Shown piece after piece: positions 10,501-17,533 of a stretch of DNA of 64,000 bases. The stretch comes from Saprospiraceae bacterium (GTDB taxonomy: Bacteria; Bacteroidota; Bacteroidia; Chitinophagales; Saprospiraceae), in assembly GCA_019187225.1 (NCBI GenBank), contig JABAQQ010000009.1:1-64000 (forward strand), read 5' to 3'. The notes under the pieces are model-generated. The model was not told the origin of the DNA. It worked only from the letters and a program-made list of their open reading frames with translations, and ran no database searches. The translations under genes were made by a program, and so were the position numbers. How positions within the stretch are numbered: position 1 is the first letter of the stretch; each line of letters starts with the position of its first letter.

Positions 10501-10922
10501 CGCAGACCGATGCCCGCCTCAGTCATATTCGAACTGCCTTGAATGAAATAATGGTTATCCTCGTCATCTTCGCAATGAAAAACAGTGGCTTTGGCATGGC
10601 AAAAATTGGGCTCGAGGGTTTTGGCAAGCACTTTTTCTTGTTTCAGAAAAGTTACGGCTTGTCTTGCGAGTTGGTGCAATTGCAAGGCAGCATCGAGTGA
10701 TATCCGTTCATTTAGAAGATCAATTGTTCGGTCGCGGGATGAGTCATGCCCGGACATTTCTCCTAAAACAAGGTCGAAACGGGAAATTTTTTCGTTCAAT
10801 TTTTCGGACATCCAGGCTAATGCGCCGATGGTAAAGTACCCAGTCACCACTTGGATTGTACCTTTCCCAGTATGTTTTTCAATCCACTCATGCACTTTAC
10901 GGTTTTCATTGTCAAGGATCAT
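7530..10922 (-). CDS. PLD-domain/SNF2-like superfamily 2 helicase (defence operon)
   Basis: 1130 aa, first gene of the operon. Residues 1-180 form a phospholipase D-like domain with one HKD-type motif (HAKATVF at about 109, GSSNMTEAG about 20 residues later). One HKD motif implies dimerisation if it is an active nuclease. The SF2 helicase core follows: Walker A ADAVGLGKT at about 279, motif II DESH at about 364, motif III LSATPINN, and in the second lobe TTDALSEGQNL and motif VI QRFGRIDRLGS at about 846. A long charged insertion (about 560-680) separates the lobes, as in SNF2/RapA-type translocases. PLD-helicase fusions next to an Eco57I-like methylase and an ATPase are the layout of Hma-type loci. 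The likely role is translocation along, and possibly cutting of, unmodified invading DNA. Confidence 0.85.
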   Translation of the reverse strand: MILDNENRKVHEWIEKHTGKGTIQVVTGYFTIGALAWMSEKLNEKISRFDLVLGEMSGHDSSRDRTIDLLNERISLDAALQLHQLARQAVTFLKQEKVLAKTLEPNFCHAKATVFHCEDDEDNHYFIQGSSNMTEAGIGLRRTSNVELNMGARGAGGNFKEMADWFDSLWYKHQAHSDKTIKESNGRTRKVDFKKYLIEQISRVFAHYTPEVVYFKMLFELFGEQVSQTEGDLEFSRQIGRLENTEIYQALYDFQQKGTLSLIKMLKNYNGAILADAVGLGKTWTALAVMKYFQMQGRELLLLCPKKLHHNWLQYKKHHNSRFEADALEYFIRFHTDLQEDRFEKYNDRADKLFSSDKPLLLVIDESHNLRNDQSNRYRFLIEKLLRHKADVKVLLLSATPINNSLQDIRNQFKIMVKGDVTGFHEVLGIKNLDYTFRVAEKKFRDWSLSKNPQISIFVKSLPANFFSLTDALTVARTRQMIEGIQNGLNFPKKMPPKNLFVTPKEIGDYESFEELFDEFPPKLSGYMPSLYLDDNDDEKSPLEDEKQRDFFLVKMMYILMVKRLESSWAAFQTTVEKIRAHHQQVLDRIKIYQEEKKQAAFDSGAQMNLFDDDDELQNELETHTIGKKRKVKIADIDAAGTINEFKKDLKADIKQLDLLEQNLEKFQTIIAREKSDNSKDEKLAALLKEIKLKRQLGHNRQNPKVIIFTVYRDTASYLFNELGKRGFSNYAMVAGDYSLIWDDDQTHKNFESILQRFAPFTKLFKEKRWEGFNPELNTSLQKQFADWQAWVLKYDPRTAKKLEQPIDILITTDALSEGQNLQDCDLVINYDIHWNPVRVIQRFGRIDRLGSPNDHIFGINFWPTDNINAYLDLQGRIERRMAAMKLAGAEVPDRFSKTFEAMNDGDLLESMQKKRMMEQMQVSWEDIEVGEEQFGFDDLSLEKFRQDLLGELKKTQDFYLNMPKGVFSGFIRNPEILPADGIVALFGFPAKKSGHDQSRYPRYEVVYCDFQGKSLLENQKEILEMLSQEIKTNPPRQLPDGIDAAEVAPLEKITTALRRWVKSRATEEIVQADGSVKTVMGESMKDKLKRLKSGDKTATEEIKTEGDAAEFYTPENSDLIAWLVVHSEK

Positions 10923-11433
10923 GCAAAATGTAAAATTTAGGTCGTCACAAAGATTGTAATTATTTTCTTAATTTTGGTTAAGGAGGGTGCGCCCCAATTA
11001 ATGTCACCTATCCGACTTCTTGCTTAATTTTTCAATCCCAAGCGCAGACTTCGCGATAATTACATTGATTATGAGCCAACTACGCAAACTCACTCCAATC
11101 AGCAATAACAGAGGTGATGGCGCCGCTCCTCTCTTATACGACCATACCACATCGTCGGAGGGGCATACCGACGAGACGAGTCGGCCGTGAACCCTGAAAG
11201 ACACTGACCGTAGTACCATTCAGTCTGTATCTTTCAACTAAGTTTGTACAACACATGAAATCCTAACCACCTGATTCGGAAGCGTTCGAGTTATTGCGCC
11301 AGTCAATTGTCATGCGCGGCAGCATTCTATTATTTGATACCAATCTTGTGCAAAAACAGCTCCATTAAGACAAGATTCCTGAAAAGCCATAGTTTTGCCT
11401 CCTTGCCTGCCTCTGCCACCGGCGGCATAAACA
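10923..11433. other. Intergenic region between the defence operon and the small HTH-like gene
   Basis: About 510 bp without a convincing gene. The reading frames here (for example 11004-11219 on the minus strand) give compositionally random, Arg/Ser-rich products. A possible minus-strand -7 box AATCTTTG (10948-10955 read in reverse) lies 26 nt upstream of the helicase ATG. The GC-rich block at about 11115-11220 has no recognisable function. Both divergent transcription units presumably start here. Confidence 0.5.
10948..10955 (-). promoter_or_regulatory. Candidate -7 box for the defence operon
   Basis: Read on the minus strand the sequence is AATCTTTG, one mismatch from the Bacteroidota housekeeping -7 element TAnnTTTG, ending 26 nt before the helicase start codon. 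No good TTTG -33 element is seen at the expected spacing, so support is weak. Confidence 0.3.
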
Positions 11434-11742
11434 ATGATGGAGAACTATGTCGCTTTGATCAGGGCCATCCAGGCCTTTTTGAGAGCAGAAATGAAAAGTG
11501 CGCGGGTTACATACGATGAAGCCTGCGGCCCGCTTGGCTATGCCGAGAAAAGCGGAATTTCCCGGCTTTTGGTCCGTGAACGACTTTATCTTGAAGATGT
11601 GCTGAAACTGATGGTGTTGTGCAAAACGAAAACGCTCGCCATCAGAGCAGAGGGGAGAAATCTACGGATTTCGCTCAAATGTTCCCATCACAGCGATATT
11701 GACGACCTTATCGCGGCGTTGCGCCTGTCCGTCCAGCATTAA
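11434..11742 (+). CDS. Small protein with possible HTH domain, divergent from the defence operon
   Basis: 102 aa; start at ATG 11434 or 11437 (MMEN). The segment VTYDEACGPLGYAEKSGISRLLVRERLYLEDVLKLM (about 28-63) resembles the spacing of XRE-like helix-turn-helix domains, with GYAEKSGISRLL as the candidate turn and recognition helix. The rest is helical with a short beta segment (LAIRAEGRNLRISL). No family is recognised with certainty. It is transcribed away from the defence operon, a typical place for a regulator, but no binding site is identified. Confidence 0.45.
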   Translation: MMENYVALIRAIQAFLRAEMKSARVTYDEACGPLGYAEKSGISRLLVRERLYLEDVLKLMVLCKTKTLAIRAEGRNLRISLKCSHHSDIDDLIAALRLSVQH

Positions 11743-11985
11743 CTCTATTTACCTGAAGGGGCTATTATGGGCCGGTATTTGAGGAAACGGTAGAAAAAGC
11801 GCTAAAGCCGGCAAATTATATTTTGCCGCAAATTTAATGCCCAATCGAAACAAGGCGACAAAAGGCATATAGCATATTTAATTTTCCACATTTTGTAAAA
11901 ATTCGATTGATATGAACCGTACAGATATATTTGCCTGGTTTCTGAAATAATAGGCAGTGTTTTCGTGGTGCACCCTTAGTTCACC

Positions 11986-12429
11986 TCACCACTCCCCCTT
12001 CCCTTCCAGCCAATCCACATACTCCACCGATCCCAGCCGGAATTTGACCGGCACGGCGCTTTTCCGGGCAAGATCATGCTCGATGCGGCAAAAAAACGGC
12101 AGGTACTCTGCCGACCAGCGCGGGAGAAAAGACCCGGTCGGGGCGGGGGCGTGCAGCGCAGGCGGCAAGCTTTCGTCCGCAGGAAATGAAAGCATGCCGG
12201 GGAGAGAAAATGCAGCGGATGCCGCGTTGGCCCGGACAGGAAGGTGTACCATATAAGTGGATGAAAGCAGTATCCATCCCGATGATTTGGCATCGGAAAC
12301 CGCCTGTTTCAGTTGATACAGGTTTTTCCCGCCGGAAAAGGACTGGCCGGGAGAGGTTGGGCAAAATGCGAACAACAACCCCGCAACCAGGAGGCCTTGT
12401 AAGATGCAGGCGCTTTTTTGTGCTTTCAT
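11986..12429 (-). CDS. Small secreted protein of unknown function
   Basis: 147 aa with a signal peptide (MKAQKSACILQGLLVAGLLFAFCPTSPGQ, hydrophobic residues 9-22, cleavage probably after SPGQ). The mature part is short, Pro/Ala-rich in the middle, and ends KFRLGSVEYVDWLEGKGEW. No known domain was recognised. It begins 13 nt after the stop of the LuxR-type sensor gene on the same strand, so it is probably co-transcribed with that regulator. Confidence 0.55.
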   Translation of the reverse strand: MKAQKSACILQGLLVAGLLFAFCPTSPGQSFSGGKNLYQLKQAVSDAKSSGWILLSSTYMVHLPVRANAASAAFSLPGMLSFPADESLPPALHAPAPTGSFLPRWSAEYLPFFCRIEHDLARKSAVPVKFRLGSVEYVDWLEGKGEW

Positions 12430-12442
12430 ACGATTCAGATTT

Positions 12443-15328
12443 TTAAAACCGCATCAAAAACTCCGTCAGATTCGTCTCTGTGTCCAGTCCCAGGCGCTTG
12501 CGCAGGCGGTAGCGGCTGGCTTCGACGCCGCGTACGGAGATGTTCATGAGGGAAGCGATCTCCTTGCTCGACAGGTTGATGCGCAGGTAGGCGCAGAGTT
12601 TGTAGTCGTTGGGGCTTAGATGCGGGTACTGTTCGCCGAGCCGTTTCAGAAAATCGCTGTGTACCTGGTCGAAGTTATGCGAAAAATGTTCCCAGTCGGC
12701 GTCCATGCTGAGGTCGTGTTCGAGCATTTTGATGATCCGGCCGAGTTCGGCGTTCAGGTCCGGGGCAGCCGCGACTTTTCGTTTCAATTTTTCGAGCGTG
12801 TCCTTGATCGAATTCAGTATCTCGTTCTTCTGCACCAGGTGCATGGTCGCGGAGGCGAGTTCCTGGGTTTTGTGATTGACCTCCGCTTCCAGTTTCTCGT
12901 TTTGCAGGCGGATGATCGCCTCTTCGGAGCGGCGGGCCTGTAATTGGTGTTGTTCTTCTCGCTGCTGGTGTTGCGTTTGCAGGTCTTGTTTTTCCTGCTC
13001 GAACCGCTTGTTCTGGCGGTAGATGACGCCGGCGCCGAGGGCAAGGAGCGCCAGGGTATAAAAACCGTAGGCGACCGGGCTGGCGTACCACGGAGGCATG
13101 ATCCTGAAAGAAACGCTCAGGGGCCTGCTTTCCACGCCGTGCTGGTTCCTGGCCTTCACGTGCAGCGTATATTTTCCGGGATGCAGATTGCTGAACGTCA
13201 GGTCGGGTTCCGCATGCCACTCTGACCATCCGCGATCGGCGCCTTCCAGGAAATGCGCGTACCGCACGAACTCGCCCCCCGGATAATCCGTAGCGGAGAA
13301 AGCGAAGGTGAGGGTGTTCTGATCGCTCGGCAAGGTTATGTCCGGGAAGGGAACGCCCGGTGCAGCATGCCCTCCGAACAACAGGCTGTCCGACTCCTTC
13401 TTAAGGCGTATCTCCTGCAGCACAAGCCGGATGACCGAGTCCTTAGGCATGTAGGCGGATGGATTGAAATGGATAAACCCCTGCCCCGTTGCGATAAAAA
13501 CGTTGTGACCGTCCACCGGCAGGATGAACTGAAATCCGCCGGTCAGCTTGTCCGTCAGTTCGGGGATGGGTATCTTTCGTATCTTTTTTTCAAGCGTACT
13601 AGTCTCCACACGCAGCACCCCCGTTTCATGGTCCGTTGCATACCAGATATTGCCCGCATTATCCTGCCGCAGGTACCTGACGCGTGTTTTTTCGCCAAAA
13701 ATCTCGTTGAAATTGTCATCGGGCAAAAAACGCTCCTGCGCCTTGTCGAAGCGGAAAATGCCGTGTTCGCCGGTAAAAACAACCTGGTCGCCCAACTGGA
13801 ACAGGTGGTTGGACAGGTCGGAGGGCAGCCCGTTCCGGGCGTTGAAAAATGTTGACTCCGCTTCGTGCCGGTCAGGATGCACGCGGATGCGGTAGATGCC
13901 GCGATACGGATGGGCCATCCAGATGTCGCCCTGCGCATCTTTGGCGAGGATACGACTGCTCTCTGTCAGCCCCGTAAGCGTCGAGTCGAAGACCCAACCG
14001 GCCGGCGTTTTTTTGAAAGTCGCCAGACCGTTGTAGTGGCCGGCCACCGCGATGCCGGGGGCGAGGGGAACGAAGCGCCACACCCCTTGCAAGCGGGTCA
14101 GTTTCCGGGCGTCGAGTCCGGAGATGTCGAAAGCGCCTTCGTGATGTCCCATCAGAAGAGCACCGCCCAGTTCGTTCAGGCTCCAAACTTGTCCTTCCGA
14201 GTTTCTGACGGGTGCAAATTTGTACTTTTCACCCGGCGCGTAATAATTCTTCCAATCGGTTGCGTACAGACCGCTGTTGGTGCCGAAATAAATCTTTCCG
14301 TCAAAAATCCGGGCGGTATAACCCGTGCCCTGCAATTCGCCGTCCGGGAAAAAGGCCGAAAAAGGCGAACTGAGGTCAACGAAGTCAATTCCATTGTCTA
14401 AGCCGAGCCACAGGCTGCCGCCGGGCGTGGCGAGCAGGCTGAGCACCGAATTGTTCTGAAGTCCGCTTTTTTTGTTCAGGTGGTGAAAGATGCGGCGCTG
14501 CCGGTCGAGCGTCACCACGCCGTTCAGGGAAGTTCCGAGTGCGATTTTACCGTCGTTGAGCAGACTCGCGCAAAATATCCGGTTGGTTCTCAGAAATGCG
14601 TCGTCCTGCGTCTGCCACGGTTCGAAGGCATTGCCCGAAAAGAAAAAAATACCGTCTCCGATGGTCGTTACGAGCGTCGTATCGGGGTGCAGGGATAAAA
14701 CGGACGATATCCTGCCGTTCCTGAAAGCGCGGGGATTGTCGAGGGGCCGCAAGCTGCCATTTTCAAAAACATAGAGTAAAAATTCGCCGTCCTGCACCAG
14801 CAATTTGCCTTTCCATTCCCCCATGAACAGCAGCGATTTGCCGGTTGGGAACAAAGTGGTGACGCGCTGATCCCAATAGCGGAACACCTGGTGGTCCGTT
14901 CGGAAGAACACGCCGTCGTCGCGCACGAGCACGTCCCACACATCGGTAAAATGCTGACCGCCCTCCGGAATGAGCGGTTTCAGCGAGTGAAAATCCATAC
15001 GCCCCTGCGCGTCGGGAGCGAAATACCCGAAATCGCCCTGGCCTCCTACATATATCTTTCCGTCGCCGGACGCCTGCACCGAACGCACGATGGTACCATT
15101 GTCCAGCGGATACAGGCGCCAGTGCGTACCGTCGAATTCGATCAGCCCGTCGTTGTTGCCGAACCACACCACGCCTCGGTTGTCCTGCGCTATTTCCCAG
15201 GTTTGCGTACCCGCTTTGTAATTTTTTTTGGAAAAATTCAGCACGGGCGGATTGCCCAGGTTGACACTCTGGGCATTGGTTCCGGCAACGCAGATCAACG
15301 ATATCAGGGCAAGTATAGTAGTACGCAA
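12443..15328 (-). CDS. One-component propeller/Y_Y_Y sensor with LuxR-type DNA-binding domain
   Basis: 961 aa. Signal peptide (about 1-20), then a beta-propeller region of ligand-sensor (Reg_prop) repeats with WFGNNDGLIEFDG-, LWLGLDNGIDFVD- and IWYATDHETGVL-like blades (about 35-640). A Y_Y_Y immunoglobulin-like domain follows (about 690-765, ...GKYTLHVKARNQHG), then one TM helix (about 770-790), a cytoplasmic coiled coil (790-870) and a C-terminal LuxR helix-turn-helix (about 900-961, LSPNDYKLCAYLR...SSKEIASLMNISVRGVEASRYRLRKRLGL). There is no histidine kinase or receiver, so this is a membrane-anchored one-component version of the hybrid sensors that control Sus-like loci. It is divergent from the PKD-SusC-SusD-GH30 genes and likely senses the glycan those genes process. 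Confidence 0.85.
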   Translation of the reverse strand: MRTTILALISLICVAGTNAQSVNLGNPPVLNFSKKNYKAGTQTWEIAQDNRGVVWFGNNDGLIEFDGTHWRLYPLDNGTIVRSVQASGDGKIYVGGQGDFGYFAPDAQGRMDFHSLKPLIPEGGQHFTDVWDVLVRDDGVFFRTDHQVFRYWDQRVTTLFPTGKSLLFMGEWKGKLLVQDGEFLLYVFENGSLRPLDNPRAFRNGRISSVLSLHPDTTLVTTIGDGIFFFSGNAFEPWQTQDDAFLRTNRIFCASLLNDGKIALGTSLNGVVTLDRQRRIFHHLNKKSGLQNNSVLSLLATPGGSLWLGLDNGIDFVDLSSPFSAFFPDGELQGTGYTARIFDGKIYFGTNSGLYATDWKNYYAPGEKYKFAPVRNSEGQVWSLNELGGALLMGHHEGAFDISGLDARKLTRLQGVWRFVPLAPGIAVAGHYNGLATFKKTPAGWVFDSTLTGLTESSRILAKDAQGDIWMAHPYRGIYRIRVHPDRHEAESTFFNARNGLPSDLSNHLFQLGDQVVFTGEHGIFRFDKAQERFLPDDNFNEIFGEKTRVRYLRQDNAGNIWYATDHETGVLRVETSTLEKKIRKIPIPELTDKLTGGFQFILPVDGHNVFIATGQGFIHFNPSAYMPKDSVIRLVLQEIRLKKESDSLLFGGHAAPGVPFPDITLPSDQNTLTFAFSATDYPGGEFVRYAHFLEGADRGWSEWHAEPDLTFSNLHPGKYTLHVKARNQHGVESRPLSVSFRIMPPWYASPVAYGFYTLALLALGAGVIYRQNKRFEQEKQDLQTQHQQREEQHQLQARRSEEAIIRLQNEKLEAEVNHKTQELASATMHLVQKNEILNSIKDTLEKLKRKVAAAPDLNAELGRIIKMLEHDLSMDADWEHFSHNFDQVHSDFLKRLGEQYPHLSPNDYKLCAYLRINLSSKEIASLMNISVRGVEASRYRLRKRLGLDTETNLTEFLMRF

Positions 15329-15589
15329 GGTCAGAAAATGCTTCGCAATAGCGGGTGCAAAGTAAACAACTCCCGCATTTCAAACAGGTAAGAAATCGAA
15401 CTGCTGTTGTACCCCTGCCGTAGTAATGCCGTAGTGCAAAAAAGGAGCTGCCGTAGTTTAACCGTATTGGAAAAACCAAATAAAATGACGGATGCTTTTC
15501 ACCTTTGCCTCATTCCTTTCATCCTTTTTATTTTTTTCTTTTTTTTATTTTGAACAAGCCTGCATGCTCAGGCTACCAATCAAAAAATT
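15329..15589. promoter_or_regulatory. Divergent control region between the LuxR-type sensor and the Sus-like locus
   Basis: A 261-bp AT-rich spacer. CACCTTTG at 15500-15507 resembles the TAnnTTTG -7 box on the plus strand, and a T-rich tract (15526-15551) follows. It presumably holds both promoters and the operator of the neighbouring sensor. No clear inverted repeat for LuxR binding was found. Confidence 0.4.
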
Positions 15590-17335
15590 ATGAAAAAGGT
15601 TCTACATTATCAGTGGCTCATCGCGTTGGTCCTTGTGATGGCCCAAACGGTTTCCTGTAAAAAGGATCCGGTGCCGGAGTTGATTGCCGGTTTTACTTTC
15701 GAAGTGGATGCGACCGACTTCAAAAAAGTTAAGTTTACGAATGCCTCCCAAAACTTCACTTCCATTTCCTGGGATTTTGGCGACGGCTCGGCGCTTTCTA
15801 CTGAAATAAACCCCGTGCATACTTATGCAGCTACCGGCAGTTATACGGTCAAACTGACCGCTACCGGCGCCGACGGGGCTACGGATGTTTCGACGCAAAC
15901 CGTGGCGATCACCGACCCCGACGCCGAACTAACCAAACTCGTGGGCGACGTTTCCAAAACATGGAAACTGCTCCGGGTTACCAAAGAAGGCCGCTGGCCC
16001 CTCGAAGTGGGACCCATTGCAAAAGACCAGGTTTGGTGGGCAATGGGCCGCGATAACGACGAGATCGTAAAACGCCCCTGTATCATGAACGACGAATTCA
16101 CCTTCGGTCGCGACGGAAGTTACAAATACGATTCCAACGGCGACTTTTGGGCTGAGGGCGGCGTCTTCGAGCCGGCCAACGAATGCCGCGCCAGCACGCC
16201 CGACAACATGAAAGGCCCGAACGGCGAAGACCTGTCGGCATTCGGCGACGGCACGCACACGTTCACGCTTATCAACGGCGCCAAACCCACCCTGACAGTT
16301 ACCGGCCTGGGCGCGTTCATCGGGCTCTCCAAGATCGGCACCGACAGAGAAGTAAAAGTGCCGCAGCAATCTACCACGCTCGACATCATCAAGCTGACCG
16401 ACGGCGCAGTGGACACGTTGATTCTGGAGTCCGACTGGAAATTCCCGGATAACATGGGCAACAATGACGATGCTTACTGGAAAATTGTTCTGGTGCACTA
16501 CGACAATCCGGACGACGAACCCCCTGTTGCCGGTTTTAAAGCTGATGTTGCCGGCTCGACGGTCGCTTTCACCAATATTTCTTACGACGCGACCACTTAC
16601 AACTGGAATTTCGGCGACGGCTCGTCTTCTTCGGAAGCGAATCCCAGCCACACATATGCCAACGCAGGTCTTTATACGGTAGTCCTGACTGCCACCAGAG
16701 GCAATGCCACCAGCACTGCGCAGCTGGATGTCACTATTTCCGCGAATATGACCGAAGCCGACCTCATCGGCGGAGCGTGGAAAGTGCGGCCCGATGCCAA
16801 TTCGATTTTTGTCGGGCCAGCGCTCGGCAGCAATGCATGGTGGGGCGTTCCCCTGAATTTCCTCGACGGATCTTCTACGGGCACCGATGACTGGTCCTGC
16901 ATCACCAACGACGAATTCATCTTCAGCGCAGGCGGCGTGTACGAATACAAAACGAACGGCGACGCGCGCAACGACGGTTACATGGGCAGTCCCAATGGTT
17001 GTATTTCCGATGCTCAACTGGCCGCCAGCGGCAACGGCGCGGCATTCGGTTCGGCGGTTCACTCCTTCGCCTTTACCCCCGCTGCGGGCTCTTCCAGGCC
17101 GATCATCACGCTGACCAACGGCGCCACCGGCGCCGCCTTCGTCGGTTTCTACAAAGGTTATTACGGCGGAGAAAATTCTGACAGCGCCAATCCGCCCAAC
17201 GGAGGTTCGGCTACCAACCGGTACGAGGTGATGAGCTATGTCAACGACGGCACCACGGAAACGCTGACATTGTCGGTAGATATTTCTGCCGCCAAGGACG
17301 GTTCGGCTGCATGGACGGTCGTATTGATACGTTAA
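15590..17335 (+). CDS. Surface lipoprotein with two PKD domains and an internal duplication
   Basis: 581 aa. Lipoprotein signal with lipobox TVSC (Cys at about 23). PKD domain 1 spans about 32-108 (WDFGDGSAL...HTYAATGSYTV) and PKD domain 2 about 305-380 (WNFGDGSSS...HTYANAGLYTV). Each is followed by a similar domain of about 190 aa containing a Trp near its start (SKTWKLL / GGAWKVR), VWWAM / AWWGV and NDEFTFGRDGSYKY / NDEFIFSAGGVYEY, so the whole PKD plus domain unit is duplicated. It lies first in the locus, before SusC/SusD, where SusE/F-like glycan-binding lipoproteins often occur. A role as a cell-surface glycan-binding protein is inferred. Confidence 0.75.
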   Translation: MKKVLHYQWLIALVLVMAQTVSCKKDPVPELIAGFTFEVDATDFKKVKFTNASQNFTSISWDFGDGSALSTEINPVHTYAATGSYTVKLTATGADGATDVSTQTVAITDPDAELTKLVGDVSKTWKLLRVTKEGRWPLEVGPIAKDQVWWAMGRDNDEIVKRPCIMNDEFTFGRDGSYKYDSNGDFWAEGGVFEPANECRASTPDNMKGPNGEDLSAFGDGTHTFTLINGAKPTLTVTGLGAFIGLSKIGTDREVKVPQQSTTLDIIKLTDGAVDTLILESDWKFPDNMGNNDDAYWKIVLVHYDNPDDEPPVAGFKADVAGSTVAFTNISYDATTYNWNFGDGSSSSEANPSHTYANAGLYTVVLTATRGNATSTAQLDVTISANMTEADLIGGAWKVRPDANSIFVGPALGSNAWWGVPLNFLDGSSTGTDDWSCITNDEFIFSAGGVYEYKTNGDARNDGYMGSPNGCISDAQLAASGNGAAFGSAVHSFAFTPAAGSSRPIITLTNGATGAAFVGFYKGYYGGENSDSANPPNGGSATNRYEVMSYVNDGTTETLTLSVDISAAKDGSAAWTVVLIR

Positions 17336-17365
17336 TTTTTTGATTGAGTTTAGTACAGTGATCTG

Positions 17366-17497
17366 GAGGCTGTCTCATAAGTCTGTGTATTTGTTTATTT
17401 GCGGATTTGGTTATTGCGTTACACCCTCATAGCCAGGAGTTTTTTTAAAATAAACAAATCGCCATATACACAAATCACCGACTTATGAGGCAGCCTC
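17366..17497. repeat. 132-bp imperfect palindromic element (copy 1)
   Basis: It begins GAGGCTGTCTCATAAGTC and ends with the near inverse complement GACTTATGAGGCAGCCTC. The interior is AT-rich and also partly self-complementary. The reverse complement of this element aligns over most of its length with the element at 62857-62992. Inverted ends, small size and no coding capacity suggest a MITE-like element; as a hairpin it may also terminate transcription between the PKD gene and susC. Confidence 0.7.
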
Positions 17498-17533
17498 TTT
17501 TTCCAACCGCATCAGTTTTCAACCGAACGTACC

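Noticed and set aside
11004-11219. 71-codon minus-strand frame upstream of the defence operon
   Set aside because: No conserved pattern, composition looks random, no ribosome site; treated as non-coding.
11926-11933. TATATTTG, an exact -7-like box on the plus strand
   Set aside because: No TTTG -33 element at the right spacing (nearest is 30 nt upstream) and no plus-strand gene follows; AT-rich chance match is likely.
15929-17062. 377-codon minus-strand frame opposite the PKD gene
   Set aside because: A long shadow frame caused by the GC-rich codon pattern of the real gene.
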